In this document: piece by piece, positions 35,311-47,700 of the stretch
Layout of the letters: each line of letters begins with the position of its first letter
How positions within the stretch are numbered: position 1 is the stretch's first letter
Assembly (NCBI GenBank): GCA_030268105.1
Contig: BSDZ01000035.1
Span: 343,001-407,000 of the forward strand
Direction: 5' to 3'
DNA from: Volvox africanus
Lineage: Eukaryota > Chlorophyta > Chlorophyceae > Chlamydomonadales > Volvocaceae
Length of the DNA: 64,000 nt
Notes under the pieces: generated by a model
The model's database searches: none
Told to the model about the DNA's origin: nothing
Seen by the model: the letters and a program-made list of their open reading frames with translations, nothing else
Made by a program: the position numbers and the translations under genes

Positions 35311-35869
35311 TGGCGCGATGGGATGATATGATAAACACTACGCCCCAGATAATTAAGATGAGATATAATGCACAGTTGAAGGAAACAGATTTTGGCGTTG
35401 CGCTACCCCTAAACCGCGCAGACCCTGCCTATGTGACTCCAGGATGCCACTGAGGATCGATAAGCTGACAAATTATTGTGTTATTAGTAGTTCACACAAA
35501 CTCATACGCAACATCGCTATCCATTAAAGTCTAACCTTGTCCAAACACTTGTGATACGCTTAGACCATTTCCTGCAGACTTTCCGTGACATTTTCAAAAT
35601 AATTCTCGAAGTAGCAGAGGATACTTGACAGAGCTTTACACATTTCCACCTCGTCTTACAGCTATCTCAGCTAGAGCCTTGACGCGAATCCGGTGGTCGT
35701 ACGGATGGCGGTTGAAACTGAGTCGTATTGAAACACATGATCACTCGAAAGGACAATGGATAAAGCTGTCGCATGCTCGTTTTATAATAAAGAGTTATTT
35801 TATGTGCATTGCCCTTGATAATCAAATGTAATCACCAAGGACTTTACAAGCTCGCTTTATAAGAGGAAA
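35311..35869. other. Intergenic, no gene recognised
   Basis: About 560 bp between the esterase start and the stop of the left divergent gene, both on the minus strand. It should include the esterase promoter. No motif is evident. Confidence 0.45.
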
Positions 35870-37243
35870 TCAACCTCCCACCACCACCAGGGGCACGACT
35901 ACAACCTTAGGTCGCCGCATGAGCGCTGCCACAGCCAGTATATCCTTGTTACTCAGAACCCTATCTGAGCTGCTTACCCCTGACTTGTCGCTACTGCCGT
36001 CATTTGATACCGTTATTGGGTTGACCAAGTTCACTGGTGTGCTCGTGGATATGTAGATATTCGACCCGCCATCCACCGGCATGGTAGAGGTTGTCGCGGC
36101 ATATTGCTGTCCGGAAGGCGGGGCACCTTGCAGCACGTATTGTACGACAGGCGCCACGGCACCCGTTGCCCAATCACCGTTAGGTCCCATGCTGTATCTA
36201 CCACCGTCCGGAAAAGCGGCCAGGCTGCCTGACATGGCTGAGCCTGGCAAGATGTAGGATGGTACTTGTAATATTGGTGACTGCAGCGCCGGCAGCGATG
36301 TTCCAAACTGCATTGTAGCTGCGTTTTGTTGCATCTGAGGCGTTTTGAGGTTCGAAGATTGGGAGGGCTGATAGGCACCCAGCCTCTGTTGATTGGACAA
36401 GGCACCTGCACTCTGCCCCATGATGGCCTCAAATGACTGCCGGGGATGCTGGGGGAAGCCATCGGTATATTGCAGCTGCTGCTGCCGCCGCTGCTCCTGC
36501 TGCTTTTGTTGCTGCATTCCTGATAGGGATTGTTGCCACGTCTGCCATGGTGCCTGACCCAGCGGCATGGTCTCAGCTGGCGAGGATCTGGCGCGTGCAG
36601 TGCTTCCGTTTGTCGTGTTGGCAAATGCAGCGCTCGTTTGGGTCGGGTTTCTCGCTAGCGTCAGACTCCACAGTATCCGACCCAGCAGCACGGTGGCGGC
36701 ATTAATGGCTGCTGGGTCAGCTGTGCTAAGACGCGTTTTCGTTCCGTGGTTATAGTAACGTTATGGATGGCATCAAGGCACGAAACCCAACGAATGGGGC
36801 GGTGGGGCGAGTGACCTGAGGCAAGGTGAAGAGCAAGCTGTGCGGAGGTAAAACCGAAAAGTGGCCAGCCAAGGCCCTGTCCCTACCACAGTGCACACCA
36901 GCTCATAGCAGAGCCGCACGCTAAAGGAAATCCCCCATTCATAACCCACCTGCACGAGGTGCAAAACCATTTCCCGCAGTCTCTCTGGTGTTCACCCTTA
37001 CTGCACCCCCCTGATCGTGCATGGGCTAGCCACTTACTGCTTCAGCTGCCGCGCTGCACTTGCCGCGGGTACCATCCAGAATCCGCCAATGGACAGGAAA
37101 CCTAATGCAAGTAGCAATATATATGGGGCCGTGGACCTAGCGCCGAGGAGGCCACAAGGGCCTGAGGTGAGGGTGTGGTGGCAGCGGACTGCGCGCTCCA
37201 AGGAGGACTTTGACCGGACTGTTGTGCGCTTGAAGAGCCCCAT
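35870..37243 (-). CDS. Left member of a divergent duplicated pair; Gln-rich membrane or secreted protein
   Basis: Probable exons 37038-37243, 36887-36949, one starting at 36815, and a last exon from about 36725 to the stop at 35870. Exon 1 encodes a basic N-terminus and then YILLLALGFLSIGGFWMV...ASAARQ, a signal peptide or anchor. The last exon reads ADPAAINAATVLLGRILWSLTLA and then a Gln-rich, low-complexity sequence (QQQKQQEQRRQQQLQ; STSTPVNLVNPITVS). The 5' portion is an almost exact mirror of the gene at 37827-39711. Family unknown. The end of exon 3 is not resolved: a 5-bp difference from the right arm falls there, and the copied frame stops soon after it. This copy could be altered or partly broken. 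Confidence 0.5.
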
Positions 37244-37348
37244 GGGTTTCAGTGTCCTGTAAGGTATCAGGTTACGAAAAAAGAATAGGTAAATGGACAG
37301 CGCCCTATACTGACGTGCGCACTATGGGCACGAGTTATAAGCTTCGTG
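36761..37348 (+). repeat. Inverted duplication, left arm
   Basis: This 588-bp segment is the reverse complement of 37722-38304. I see only two differences by eye: a 5-bp indel near 36790 and one G/A substitution near 37265. The outer end stops at TTATGGATGG (36761) and the inner end at GCTTCGTG (37348). Confidence 0.93.
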
Positions 37349-37721
37349 AATATGGTGTAGGTGATATCTAGTTGGCATTGACCACATTGGGGGCGCGCAC
37401 TTGTAGTTTAACCCTCATACATTCATGTTAAATATATGAAAGGTATGTATCAAAAGCACAGCAACGGTGGAAAGATGGCACGCGATGAAGGCTCACAATG
37501 ATGCACTATTTTCTTTTGACAGACAGAATGCTGTCGCCCAGAGGAATCCGCAGACAGGCGACCGTCACAGCCACTGCCACCAGCGGCGACCTGTACGCGC
37601 GAAGGCAATCAAAATCACCAAGATCTTTGTAAACTGCATCCTATCTTTTAATTTCTCTCAAACCATCATAACGAAGGACTTGCTGCACTATCAAACAGAC
37701 ATATGACAGACGGCACTGTGA

Positions 37722-38304
37722 CACGAAGCTTATAACTCGTGCCCATAGTGCGCACGTCAGTATAGGGCGCTGTCCATTTACCTATTCTTTTTTCGTAACC
37801 TGATATCTTACAGGACACTGAAACCCATGGGGCTCTTCAAGCGCACAACAGTCCGGTCAAAGTCCTCCTTGGAGCGCGCAGTCCGCTGCCACCACACCCT
37901 CACCTCAGGCCCTTGTGGCCTCCTCGGCGCTAGGTCCACGGCCCCATATATATTGCTACTTGCATTAGGTTTCCTGTCCATTGGCGGATTCTGGATGGTA
38001 CCCGCGGCAAGTGCAGCGCGGCAGCTGAAGCAGTAAGTGGCTAGCCCATGCACGATCAGGGGGGTGCAGTAAGGGTGAACACCAGAGAGACTGCGGGAAA
38101 TGGTTTTGCACCTTGTGCAGGTGGGTTATGAATGGGGGATTTCCTTTAGCGTGCGGCTCTGCTATGAGCTGGTGTGCACTGTGGTAGGGACAGGGCCTTG
38201 GCTGGCCACTTTTCGGTTTTACCTCCGCACAGCTTGCTCTTCACCTTGCCTCAGGTCACTCGCCCCACCGCCCCATTCGTTTCGTGCCTTGATGCCATCC
38301 ATAA
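37722..38304 (-). repeat. Inverted duplication, right arm
   Basis: The 583-bp partner of the left arm, separated from it by 373 bp of unique sequence (37349-37721). The arms carry the first exons and upstream regions of two divergent genes. The near-identity, introns included, points to a recent event or ongoing gene conversion. I see no transposase, terminal repeats or target duplication. Confidence 0.93.
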
Positions 38305-39711
38305 TGCTAATGACCTCGGGCCAGCGCCACTCGATCATTCCTCAGCGCAAAGCCACTTACAATATTTGTATACGTGACCTGCCTGCACATCCTGCCCTTC
38401 CTGACATAGCCCGCTTATGCCCCATGAATCGGTCCGGCAGATCTGCCTCCACCGAAGCCTTCCCCAGCGTCCGCACACCAACACCCCAGCTGGAGATCCC
38501 CGCAACTGACTGCGCCAATGCCTGCGGCTCGGTGTTTATGTCTGTACCCAATCAATCCGTACGTAACGCTGATGCCAGCACCTAAACTGTACCTAGAATT
38601 CAGGGGCTTACAATGTGGGGATGGCAAGCCTTAAGCTACCTTAGGAGCCCCAACTTTACCTGTCTTGTTGTATTGCCTTGAGGCAAGCTTAAAACTTGAC
38701 GAACCTTAGTAACATGGGGGTCATTCACTGCTTTGTATTACTCATTGCGGTACCTGGTATGAACATGAGCATTAACGTACAACATTGCAGCCTTTATCGT
38801 TTTTAGTTTGTTTTAGTTTCATGTTGGGCCAAGACCTGGTACATGCGTACATGTGGCTGCGTGTTATCGGGCTTGCTTACGTGCACTGTATCGCTTCCAA
38901 CCATCGACTGGTATCCCTACCCTGACTCCACTTTCTGAAACAGAGCAAGGATGGCTACTCCAGCACCGGTTCAGGACCTGGCTACCTGGCTGCCAGCGGC
39001 ACGAGCTCCAGCATCGCCGTAGCTGCAGCGCAGCCCTTCCAAGCCCAAACGTATGCCCCGTTTGCCTTACTCGCCGCCTCGCAGCCCACTGTTGCTGCCG
39101 CTGCAGCACCAATATCCGTAGTGCCAGTCGCGGCTACCGCCGGAGCACCTGTGACTATTGCTGCCGGAATGCCAGTGGCCGTATCGCCAGTGGCTACTGC
39201 TACCGGAATGCCATTTGCTGTATCGCCAGTGGCTACTGCTGACGGAATGCCTATGGCTGTATCGCCAGTGGCTACTGCTGCCGGAATGCCTATGGCTGTA
39301 TCGCCAGTGGCTACTGCTACCGGATTGCCAATTGCTGTATCACCAGTGGCTACTGCTACCGGAATGCCATTGGCTGTATCGCCAGTGGCTGTAGTGCCAG
39401 TGACTAATGTTGCCGGAGGGCCAGCGGCTGTAGCGCCAGTAGCTACCGCTGCTGGAGCGCCAGCGGCTGTGGCACAAGTGGCTACAGCGCCGGGGGCAGC
39501 CATGCCCTCACCTACCGTTGTTGGCTCGGGCGGAGTCAATGTAGTCAGCTCCAACCCAATCTCCATTTCCAACCCGATCTCTATTAAGGTAGGCAAGGGG
39601 GTCTATGGTAATGTGGCGGGCTGTTTGCAGGGCAATTCCAAAATCTCGCCTCAGCGGGTAGCTTTGACGCCGCGATACTGGCTTCGTGGCGTCTACATGA
39701 CATTTACATGA
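37827..39711 (+). CDS. Right member of a divergent duplicated pair; repeat-rich secreted or membrane protein
   Basis: Probable exons 37827-38032, 38121-38183, 38255-38543 and 38944-39711, which join in phase with GT-AG borders. Exon 1 gives the same hydrophobic leader as the left gene (YILLLALGFLSIGGFWMV). The last exon has about six copies of a 13-residue unit (GMPxAVSPVATAx) followed by degenerate Ala/Val/Pro repeats, and ends with SSNPISISNPISIKVG. The last motif resembles STPVNLVNPITVS near the end of the left gene, so the two are related beyond the identical arms. It is probably an extracellular structural protein; no family recognised. The exon 3 to exon 4 junction is the least certain part. 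Confidence 0.5.
39166..39392 (+). repeat. 39-bp coding repeats (13 residues)
   Basis: Six imperfect tandem units encode GMP/GLP-x-AVSPVATAx. They differ mostly by single bases and keep the frame throughout. They lie in the last exon of the right divergent gene. Confidence 0.85.
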
Positions 39712-41776
39712 CACCTACGCGTGAAACGTTATAAGTGGGCGCTTTATGAGAAGGAGAGCAAGATCACCCGTTGAGCCAGTGGGGTTAGTAAGGAGAGGAA
39801 GGTGCAAGTTATGGCGAGCTGGGCAGCACCCCAATAGACAACTGGATGCAAAAACTAAAAGCACGACCTAGTAGTCTGCCAAAGATGAGCTGACGTGCCA
39901 AGTTCTTCGATTTTCGGCCGTACGCATGCTCACATTACTTCGGGTACGCATTTCAAGGTCCTGGCGTTTGGCAACCGTCAGTTTGGCTCGCCTCCAGGCC
40001 TCGCGTTGTGTCACACTCGGCCGGAATATACCAGGTTCGATTATTATGTCGCCATTTGTTGGTTACCTAAACCCTGCCTCATAGTTGTGGAACACCCATT
40101 GCTGATCACAGGACCCCAACGTAAACATGGGCATGAATAAGGTGGGTGCGAATGGCGGAGGTGGGGGAAGACCCGGAGGCAAGGCACAAATGCTGTATGG
40201 TATCGCGGACCTGATCGACGCCAGTGCGGCGATTGGCGGTGCTTTGTTGGGGCGCCGCGCCAACTGACATTCCCAAGACAACCAATGGAACGGACAACAG
40301 CATGATTCTGGCTTCTTGATTGTGAACCACTGGAATAGTGATTTGCGGCCAAAAGCGGCCGAAAATAAAACAGGCAAACACTGATATATGTGATGGACAG
40401 ACTTGGTAAAAAAGTGGTTTATGGGGATGATGGAGAGGCTGGTTGACCGGTTTGGACCGGGTTTGGGCGATCAGGAGGTTTTTTGTATACACGTTCGAAA
40501 GGGGGGTTGTTACAGCCAGCTCTGTCAGTACGTGAAATGCAGGGTGGACGTATGGATATCGCTGGCCAACGAAGGGACATCCATAACGCGGGGGTCGTGG
40601 TATGCGGATTGGATGCCCGTGCCGGCTGCGGCGGCAATACTCCTGCTGGAGGCCGGCGAGCTACGACAGCAGGGAAACACACGGGCATTAGGACACGAGA
40701 CAATATATTCTTACAGGGTTTTGGGCCGCGGGAAGGGAAGCTGTCAGCTTTAAAGCGCCATCATTATCTGTTGTACAGCGGAGCTATCTACCAGGATGCC
40801 AGTGTGACTGGATGTGCCAGGTCTGTCAAGTGTGATCCACGTGTCGGTGAAGATTGGGATTGTGGGAGAAGGTCTGCCATGCTTGACCTTACCGAATCTT
40901 TGGTGGGGATGCATTGCTAAATTATATGTCGCGCTCGATAGGTCTTTGTAAGGCAATTGACCAGGCGTGGAGCCGTATGAAGGAAACCGTTGAATGAGCA
41001 GGTAGACAGTGGAAAGCTGCCTTCTGCAAAAGCAGGGCGGTGAGCCCACGCCTACCAACCTTTGGCCTACCCCTACCAAACTTTGGAAAGAGCATAACCT
41101 ACAGACTAGTTCAGCGATTCCGGAGCAGAATATATAATTGGCACATGCGAAGTTACAAAGCTGATCAATGAATAGCATTAGTATTTTCATATGGGTCTCC
41201 CGCTTGGGGCACGGGTACGGGCAAGGTAAAGCAGAATCAATGCGCCGGACGGGGAAGGTGGGACACCAAAGCCTAGCATCGCCAATATTGGCAATGGATT
41301 CCCCATAGGTTTCAGTTCCATGGTTAATTAGCAGGTTTATGCCATTGGATGCGCCAAGCTATCAAAGCCAAGAACATCTGCCCAACTTTAAGTATGACAT
41401 GTTGCAGAGCACAAAGTTGGAAAATTTTCTGAAGCAAGCTTATCGTCCTCCGCGTATTAACCCGGATATTTGTCGGAGGATAAATAGGTAAAATGTCTCC
41501 TTGCAGGTAAGTACGGGGGACGAGCATTAGTGCACGCGATGCCGTAAGGGGTAGGCGGGTGTGGTTGCTCACGGGTTCCATGCTAATTCATTCTTATTCT
41601 TGAGTTTAGGTAATCGTTATCTGTTAATTGGTCTAAGTGGCAGCGCTGTACGTTACAACCCAACATTGACCTTTTAATTTGATACCGGAAAGGCTTTAGA
41701 CGCCGTGCATTCAAGTTGTAAGCAGCTTAGGGCCCTATCAGGGCCGCGGTATCGCTGACCTGTTACGTACAGCGAG
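39712..41776. other. Intergenic, no gene recognised
   Basis: About 2 kb between two plus-strand genes. One small minus-strand frame (40106-40303, ATG at 40303) begins MLLSVPLVVLGMSVGAAPQQ, which resembles a signal peptide, but it is only 65 codons and isolated. The right end should hold the promoter of the P5A ATPase gene. Confidence 0.45.
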
Positions 41777-44700
41777 ATGTCCAATATTCTCGTGGCGGCG
41801 GGCAAAGGGCCGCCAGGGCGACCTGCAGTGTTGGCAAAGGGACTTGAGAAAGTAATTTTACGGAAACGCATAACTGGCGTCAGGAGGTTGGACATTGCAC
41901 CCTTCTTGGTGCTGTACGTGCTGATCTTGTTCAAAACTGGTTATCATGCCAGCCGCTTCGAATGGTAAGCTCCAACTGTTAATGTCAAGGAAGTGATTTG
42001 CAAACGACGGACGTTGATGTGTATCGAACTTCTCCCTCGTGCAACTTGCAGGGAGCTGTTCACCTACCACTGTTATGGCCTTGGTGCCGCGGCTCTACTG
42101 CACATGTTGACACACTTGTTCACACATTGGAGTATCCGCTTCCGCGTGCTCGCGTCCACCAGTAATGTCTCGGATATCGACGACGCTGAGGTCGTGCTTG
42201 TTGTGCCGGTCCGCTTCAACGGGTGTACCGAGCTGGTGTCCCTCGACCGAAGACCCGTGGTGCGTGCAAACACTTCGAGGGTTCAATGTTTAGGATTGGG
42301 GACCTGGGGTTTATCGGATTACCTCGTTTTCGAAATTTAACCTGGCAGCACGGTCGGTATGGCAGAAAGGTCAAGAAAACAGGTGTGCGGACAATCGCAG
42401 CACCAAATAGTGCAGGATCGCGAATCGTGGGCGTCCATCCGGTTGGGGAAATACGGTCGTGGTCAGGATCTGGGCGCGAGTTGATTGAACACATCATGCG
42501 TGGGTAAGAAAGACATCCACATCCTCAAGCAAGTCCTAAGGCGCGTTGCTTTGGGTCCCAACCTTTTTAAGCTTTATTTATGCACTTTGGTACCTCAGGC
42601 TCATGGACCCTGCATCCCACGTGCATACATGTGCGCCGTGTGGGTGACAAAGGCCCCTTAAGGCGCTGCGCGTGGAAGGGCCTTTGCGTGGGATAGTGAA
42701 GTCGAAAGCCCTTGAGATGCTGACCAACTATGGCGATGTGATGACTGAGAAGATCCTCGCTTTATAGGGTCTTACGGCCAAGCCTCAACAATCTATCGTC
42801 AAATTATGTTTTTGACATGGCCTGTGTTTTCGCAGAAAGAGGGACTTTTGGAGGTGGAGGAACTTAGCTTTGATTTCAGGCGGCAGCGCTTCGTGTACAA
42901 CCCATCATTGCACGCGTTTGAAAAGCTCCGTTTCCCGGACAAGGTATAACGGTGGGGTCGAGGTGGGGTGGGGTAGTATTTGGTCGTTATAGCTACGCCA
43001 CCGCCAATGCCACAGTGGGGTTAGGAGTAAGGGCAGGATCGTGGGGGGGGGGCAATAGTGTCCCTGAAGCAGATGGGTTGGTGCGATACGATGCTGTGCG
43101 ATGCATGTTTCTGTCGGTCGACCGCATGTATACGCTCAAGGATGCAGTTATGGCCAGTTATGGCAGTTATGACCCCTGGATGGACATGGTTGGCTCCCGG
43201 CGCCGTAGGAGACATTTGAGACGTACGGCAAGGCCAGCGGTCATGGCACCGAGGCGAAGCAGCTGGCTGCATTTGATCGGTATGTCTTGCTACAAGCGCT
43301 GACGCAACATCCTGTTCATCCTTGCATGCAGATGTGGCTTAGCACGGGATTAGCGTTATCACTGTCGCTTCTTCAAATGTGGCAATCTTTGCTTTGCTTT
43401 GCTTTCGATACACGTAATGACAAAAAACAAGAAAAGCATATGACATTCATGCGTTGTTCTTAACACCTACTTTTGCATACATATGCGGTGATGATAGCTG
43501 TGCAACCGTTGAAATCGCACTGCCAATGATTGCTCAGCACCAATCTTCCTTCCGGTCTCGCTTCTTCGCCTTTTGGCTCACGCGCTCGGCGCACATTTTC
43601 CTTGCATCCCGGATGATCCCAGGTACGGAACCAACCGGGTAGACATGCCGCTGCCAGCTTTCTCAGCGCTCATGAAGGAGCACTTAGTCGCGCCTTTCTT
43701 CGTGTTCCAGGTGCGTTGGTTATAACTTATCCCATTGGCGTGTGCATGTACGGGCATGTGGCTAAGGTCAGGGCGATCGAGGGGGACGGGAAATGAATGA
43801 TTGGGCTTTTCCTAACATTCAACGGTTTAAGGAAAGAACCTGCACCACATGCAACTGCTAAACAAACGAACCTGACATCACAAATAAAGCCCCGTGGTAA
43901 ATTTTTCGTAGCTCTGTTATGTGCGGATTACCTGGACGCGTGTGCTGCCCTTGCGAGGATTTAGTTTCCAGGGCCGAGATGGGTCATTGGAGTATAAGTA
44001 TTTTGGCTGTGCATCCCGGAAACGTCATGGGGATTAAAATACCTGTGCGCAGTAGTCACACGCCACTGGGCACTGCTACAAAGTGCCGGACAAGTCGAAA
44101 AGGATGATGACACATGTTTTCGGGGACGTATTTTTTCCCTGCGTGCTGCCAGGTATTTTGTGTGTTGCTGTGGATGCTTGACGAGTACATGTACTACTCT
44201 CTCTTTACGCTCTTCATGCTCGTCACCTTCGAGGGCACAGTGGTTGGTCAGCGCCTCCGCAATTTGAAGGAGTTACGAGCATTACAAACACCCAAGCAAA
44301 ACATCTACGTTTACAGGTGAGAACGTGGGTGCGACTTTTGGCAGGCGCCTTGTGGTGTGACTGTCAGTACGTGACGTGGCCTCTTTAGGAATCAGGCAGT
44401 GCAATTCGACGGGCATGGCATCGATGCTCGCATCCCACGTGAGCCCCTAGCCTGACCTCCGGATTCCTCCATTTCGCTGTTCATCCTCTGGTGTGGCTTC
44501 GTTAGACTCCCTCTGACATTTCATCACTGCCAGCTCCACGTTTGCTTGCTTGATTTCGTAGGGACTCGTACAAAATTAGATCTGTCGTGTTATGCCCCGC
44601 TTATGCCACTTTCCTGCAGGTGCGGCAAATGGGAACAAATGCCAGGCGATGCATTGCTTCCTGGAGACGTCATTTCCATTGGCCGACCTACATCGGGTGC

Positions 44701-47700
44701 GTGTATGAATGGGGTGCCCTGCTGGACGACCAAACTTAGCGAGGGTGATGTGGTCGCATCTGGCGAGCCCTTCAGGTTTTAAAGGCGTTCGGAAAATGGC
44801 AGGCGCGATGGCGTCTTGCACTACCCTTTGCACGGCCCATATACATACATAAGATATGTATCGTAACCACTATCGATGTTCTGTCTGTATGGCGCAGCTC
44901 AAGTCCACCTGACCTGAGCCAGGTTGTAACTTTTGCTTTTGCAACCATCTACCAAAACTTGCAGACACGGCCGCTGCCGGCGGGGATAAGGTGGTTCCCG
45001 CGGATTGCCTGCTTCTGGCGGGCAGCTGCATTTCGGAAGAGGCGGTACTGACGGGCGAGTCCACCCCGCAATGGAAATCTAATGTTGGCGACCAGCTGCT
45101 GAGCGATGTGACTGCACGGCAGCGACTTTCGTGGAAGGAACACAAGCACCATATTCTATTCGGCGGAACCAAGATTTTGCAGCACACAGGCGATAAGAAT
45201 GCGCGCATCCGGTCAGTCAGCGAATGTTTGCTTGCTTTCCTGACCCAATTTATGTTTGGCGCGTACCAAACGATTTGGTGGAAGGGGGGTAAACGAAGAT
45301 CAAATTTCTGACGCGAATGAGCGGGATTCTGGATGAATTGACATGCCGCGGTATGCTTTTTCCAATTCCTTGACATTTTTAAGAGAGGCTCTTTTGTGCT
45401 TTGTGCCCCGTCCGTTCCCTTCAATTTAGTACCCCGGACAACGGCTGCTTGGCTGTGGTTTTACGCACGGGCTTTGAGACAGCGCAAGGTCGCCTGATGC
45501 GCACGATCCTCTTCTCCACGGACCGCGTCACTGCCAATAACGCGGAGGCCGGCCTCTTCATCGCGTTCCTCCTCCTTTTTGCTCTGTCGGCTGCCTACTA
45601 TGTGCTCGTGAACGGGCTGCAGGTATGCGATGGAGGCAAGGTGGTAAGAGGAGAGCCTCACCATGATTGATGCGGTGCATTCTCTGGTTCTTGCCAGGTC
45701 CTGCTATATAAACATTCGCCATTTGAAGATAATTATACAGTGCATTGCTCCACATCCGTTTGCTCCTGCTCTTATCCCACGCTCTGCTCGCCGTCTGCTC
45801 ATCAGTGTCCGTGACTAAGCCTTCCTCCGGACCCTCCAAACACCTTCCAGGATCCCAACCGCAGCCGCTTCAAGCTCATCCTGAACTGTATTATGATCGT
45901 GACCTCTGTCGTCCCGCCTGAGTTGCCCATGGAGCTGTCCCTGGCAGTCAATGCCTCGCTGCTGGCTCTGGCACAGAAAAGGGTCTTCTGCACGGAGCCC
46001 TTTCGAATACCCTTTGCGGGAAAGGTGGGGTATGGCGGGGTGGGCAAGACCTTGGACGGGGAAGCAAACAGTGTAGGATATGTTCAAGTGGTCGTGTCTT
46101 GTCTAGCGGCCAGCATTGTTGCAAGCGCAGGATTGAGGACAATGGTGGGCCGACCGCGCGGCCCCTCAAGGCTTTCGTCTTTCGTCTAGTTTCGATGTAT
46201 TATGTACTCAGCTTATTCAGTGAGTGCGGTGTCCCGTCAGGCTTGAAAGCATTCGGCCACGTGAGGCTCACTCATCGAGGTCAGGATAGAATAGACCAAC
46301 CGTAGCTTCCATGCGCTTGCATGTGGCTTGCGTGCACTTATTTGAGCTTTAGCTTTCGTTTGGATTCATGTGTCTTTCTCCCGGTCTCCCACCCCTGGGC
46401 TGTTGTGCCACCTCCAGGTGGAGATCTGCTGCTTTGACAAGACGGGGACCCTCACCAGCGATCACCTGCTGCTGGAGGGTCTGGTGGGCGATCCCGAGCC
46501 GCGACCGCCAATGCCGCCGGCCAGCTGCTCACGGGGGGGCGCTGACGACGCTGCGGCAGGAGCCAAAAAAGGAGGCAAGCGTAAGGAGCGAGAGCGCCGT
46601 GTGACATTCAGGTGGGCACGTATCGTGGCTGCTTGGCGGAGCTAGGTAACAATCGCTTTTGCTCTTGTATGATGCAATGACTCCTTTACCGTATGGAGCC
46701 AGGATGAACGGGGCCAGCACAAAGCTGGCCATCTTCGTGCCAGGTGCTTGCATGAAGCGTAGAACAACTCAGGCCATCTTGGCCAAAGCTTTTGTCCTCC
46801 CAGTCGGCCTTTTATATTTAGTCCAGTCTCGTGCTTTTGTGCCACTTGTGCCAGCGTCTGCGCGCCGCGTAAGTTGCAAGACGATCTCGTGGATCTGTAT
46901 TTTTCTCCTTGACGTCCGACCCCAATTTGTCTGACCGCCTCTTTGTGCAAGCCAGGGACGAACCCGAGGAGCTGGGTCCAGATGGCGATGGCCCAGCCAG
47001 CAAAGTCCTGGACGAGGATGAGCTTGCGGACCCTGCACTGGTTAAGGACCCAAGGTGGGTTGTAAAGCCTGGGATTTTAATGGTAGCAAGGGCATATCGC
47101 TTAAGCAGTTAAGCCACGAAACCCCTGACCGATGAGGTTAAGTCTTAAGGGATATGTCGGCGCCAGCGCAACGGATGCAGTTGATCTGGTTGGCGATCAA
47201 GAAGTTTCAGGGTTCCCAAGCGATTACTGTTGGAAGTCTCAATTGCTGTCTTTTCAAATCCCTCGCAGGCGCTTCGGTCCCCGCGCCACGTTGGTCCTTG
47301 CGGCCTGCCATAGCCTTGTGCAGGTGGCGGTGGGAGAAAGCGGGGCCGCGTCAGGTGGTGCAAGTAGTGGCGGTTCAGCAGCTACGGAGGTTGTGGGCGA
47401 CCCTCTTGAAAAGGCGGCGCTTGAGGTATGTGAAGTGGAAGAGGAGGGGAGGCAGATGGATGGGGTAATGGGGTTGAGCACGGCTTGGGCAAAAATTGGG
47501 CCAAAGGCAGTGGTGCTAACATCACGCTTGTTGCGCCCCACCATAAGCAGGTTTCGCCCTCTCTGTACCTCCTGCGTTGCGTTCTCCAGATAGCAGCGTT
47601 TCGGGTGAAAATGTTCGCCAGTCTATAGAGTGCTCGGAGTATGGCTTGCCGCGCTTGGCGTCACATAGAAAAGGTCTTCCCAAAACACGAGCTAATTTGC

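Noticed and set aside
38982..39596. 204-codon minus-strand frame opposite the 13-residue repeats
   Set aside because: It is the reverse reading of the repeat; the plus strand fits an in-phase exon continuing from a signal-peptide exon.
40106..40303. Small secreted peptide on the minus strand
   Set aside because: It starts with a signal-like stretch, but is 65 codons, isolated and without homologues or splice evidence.
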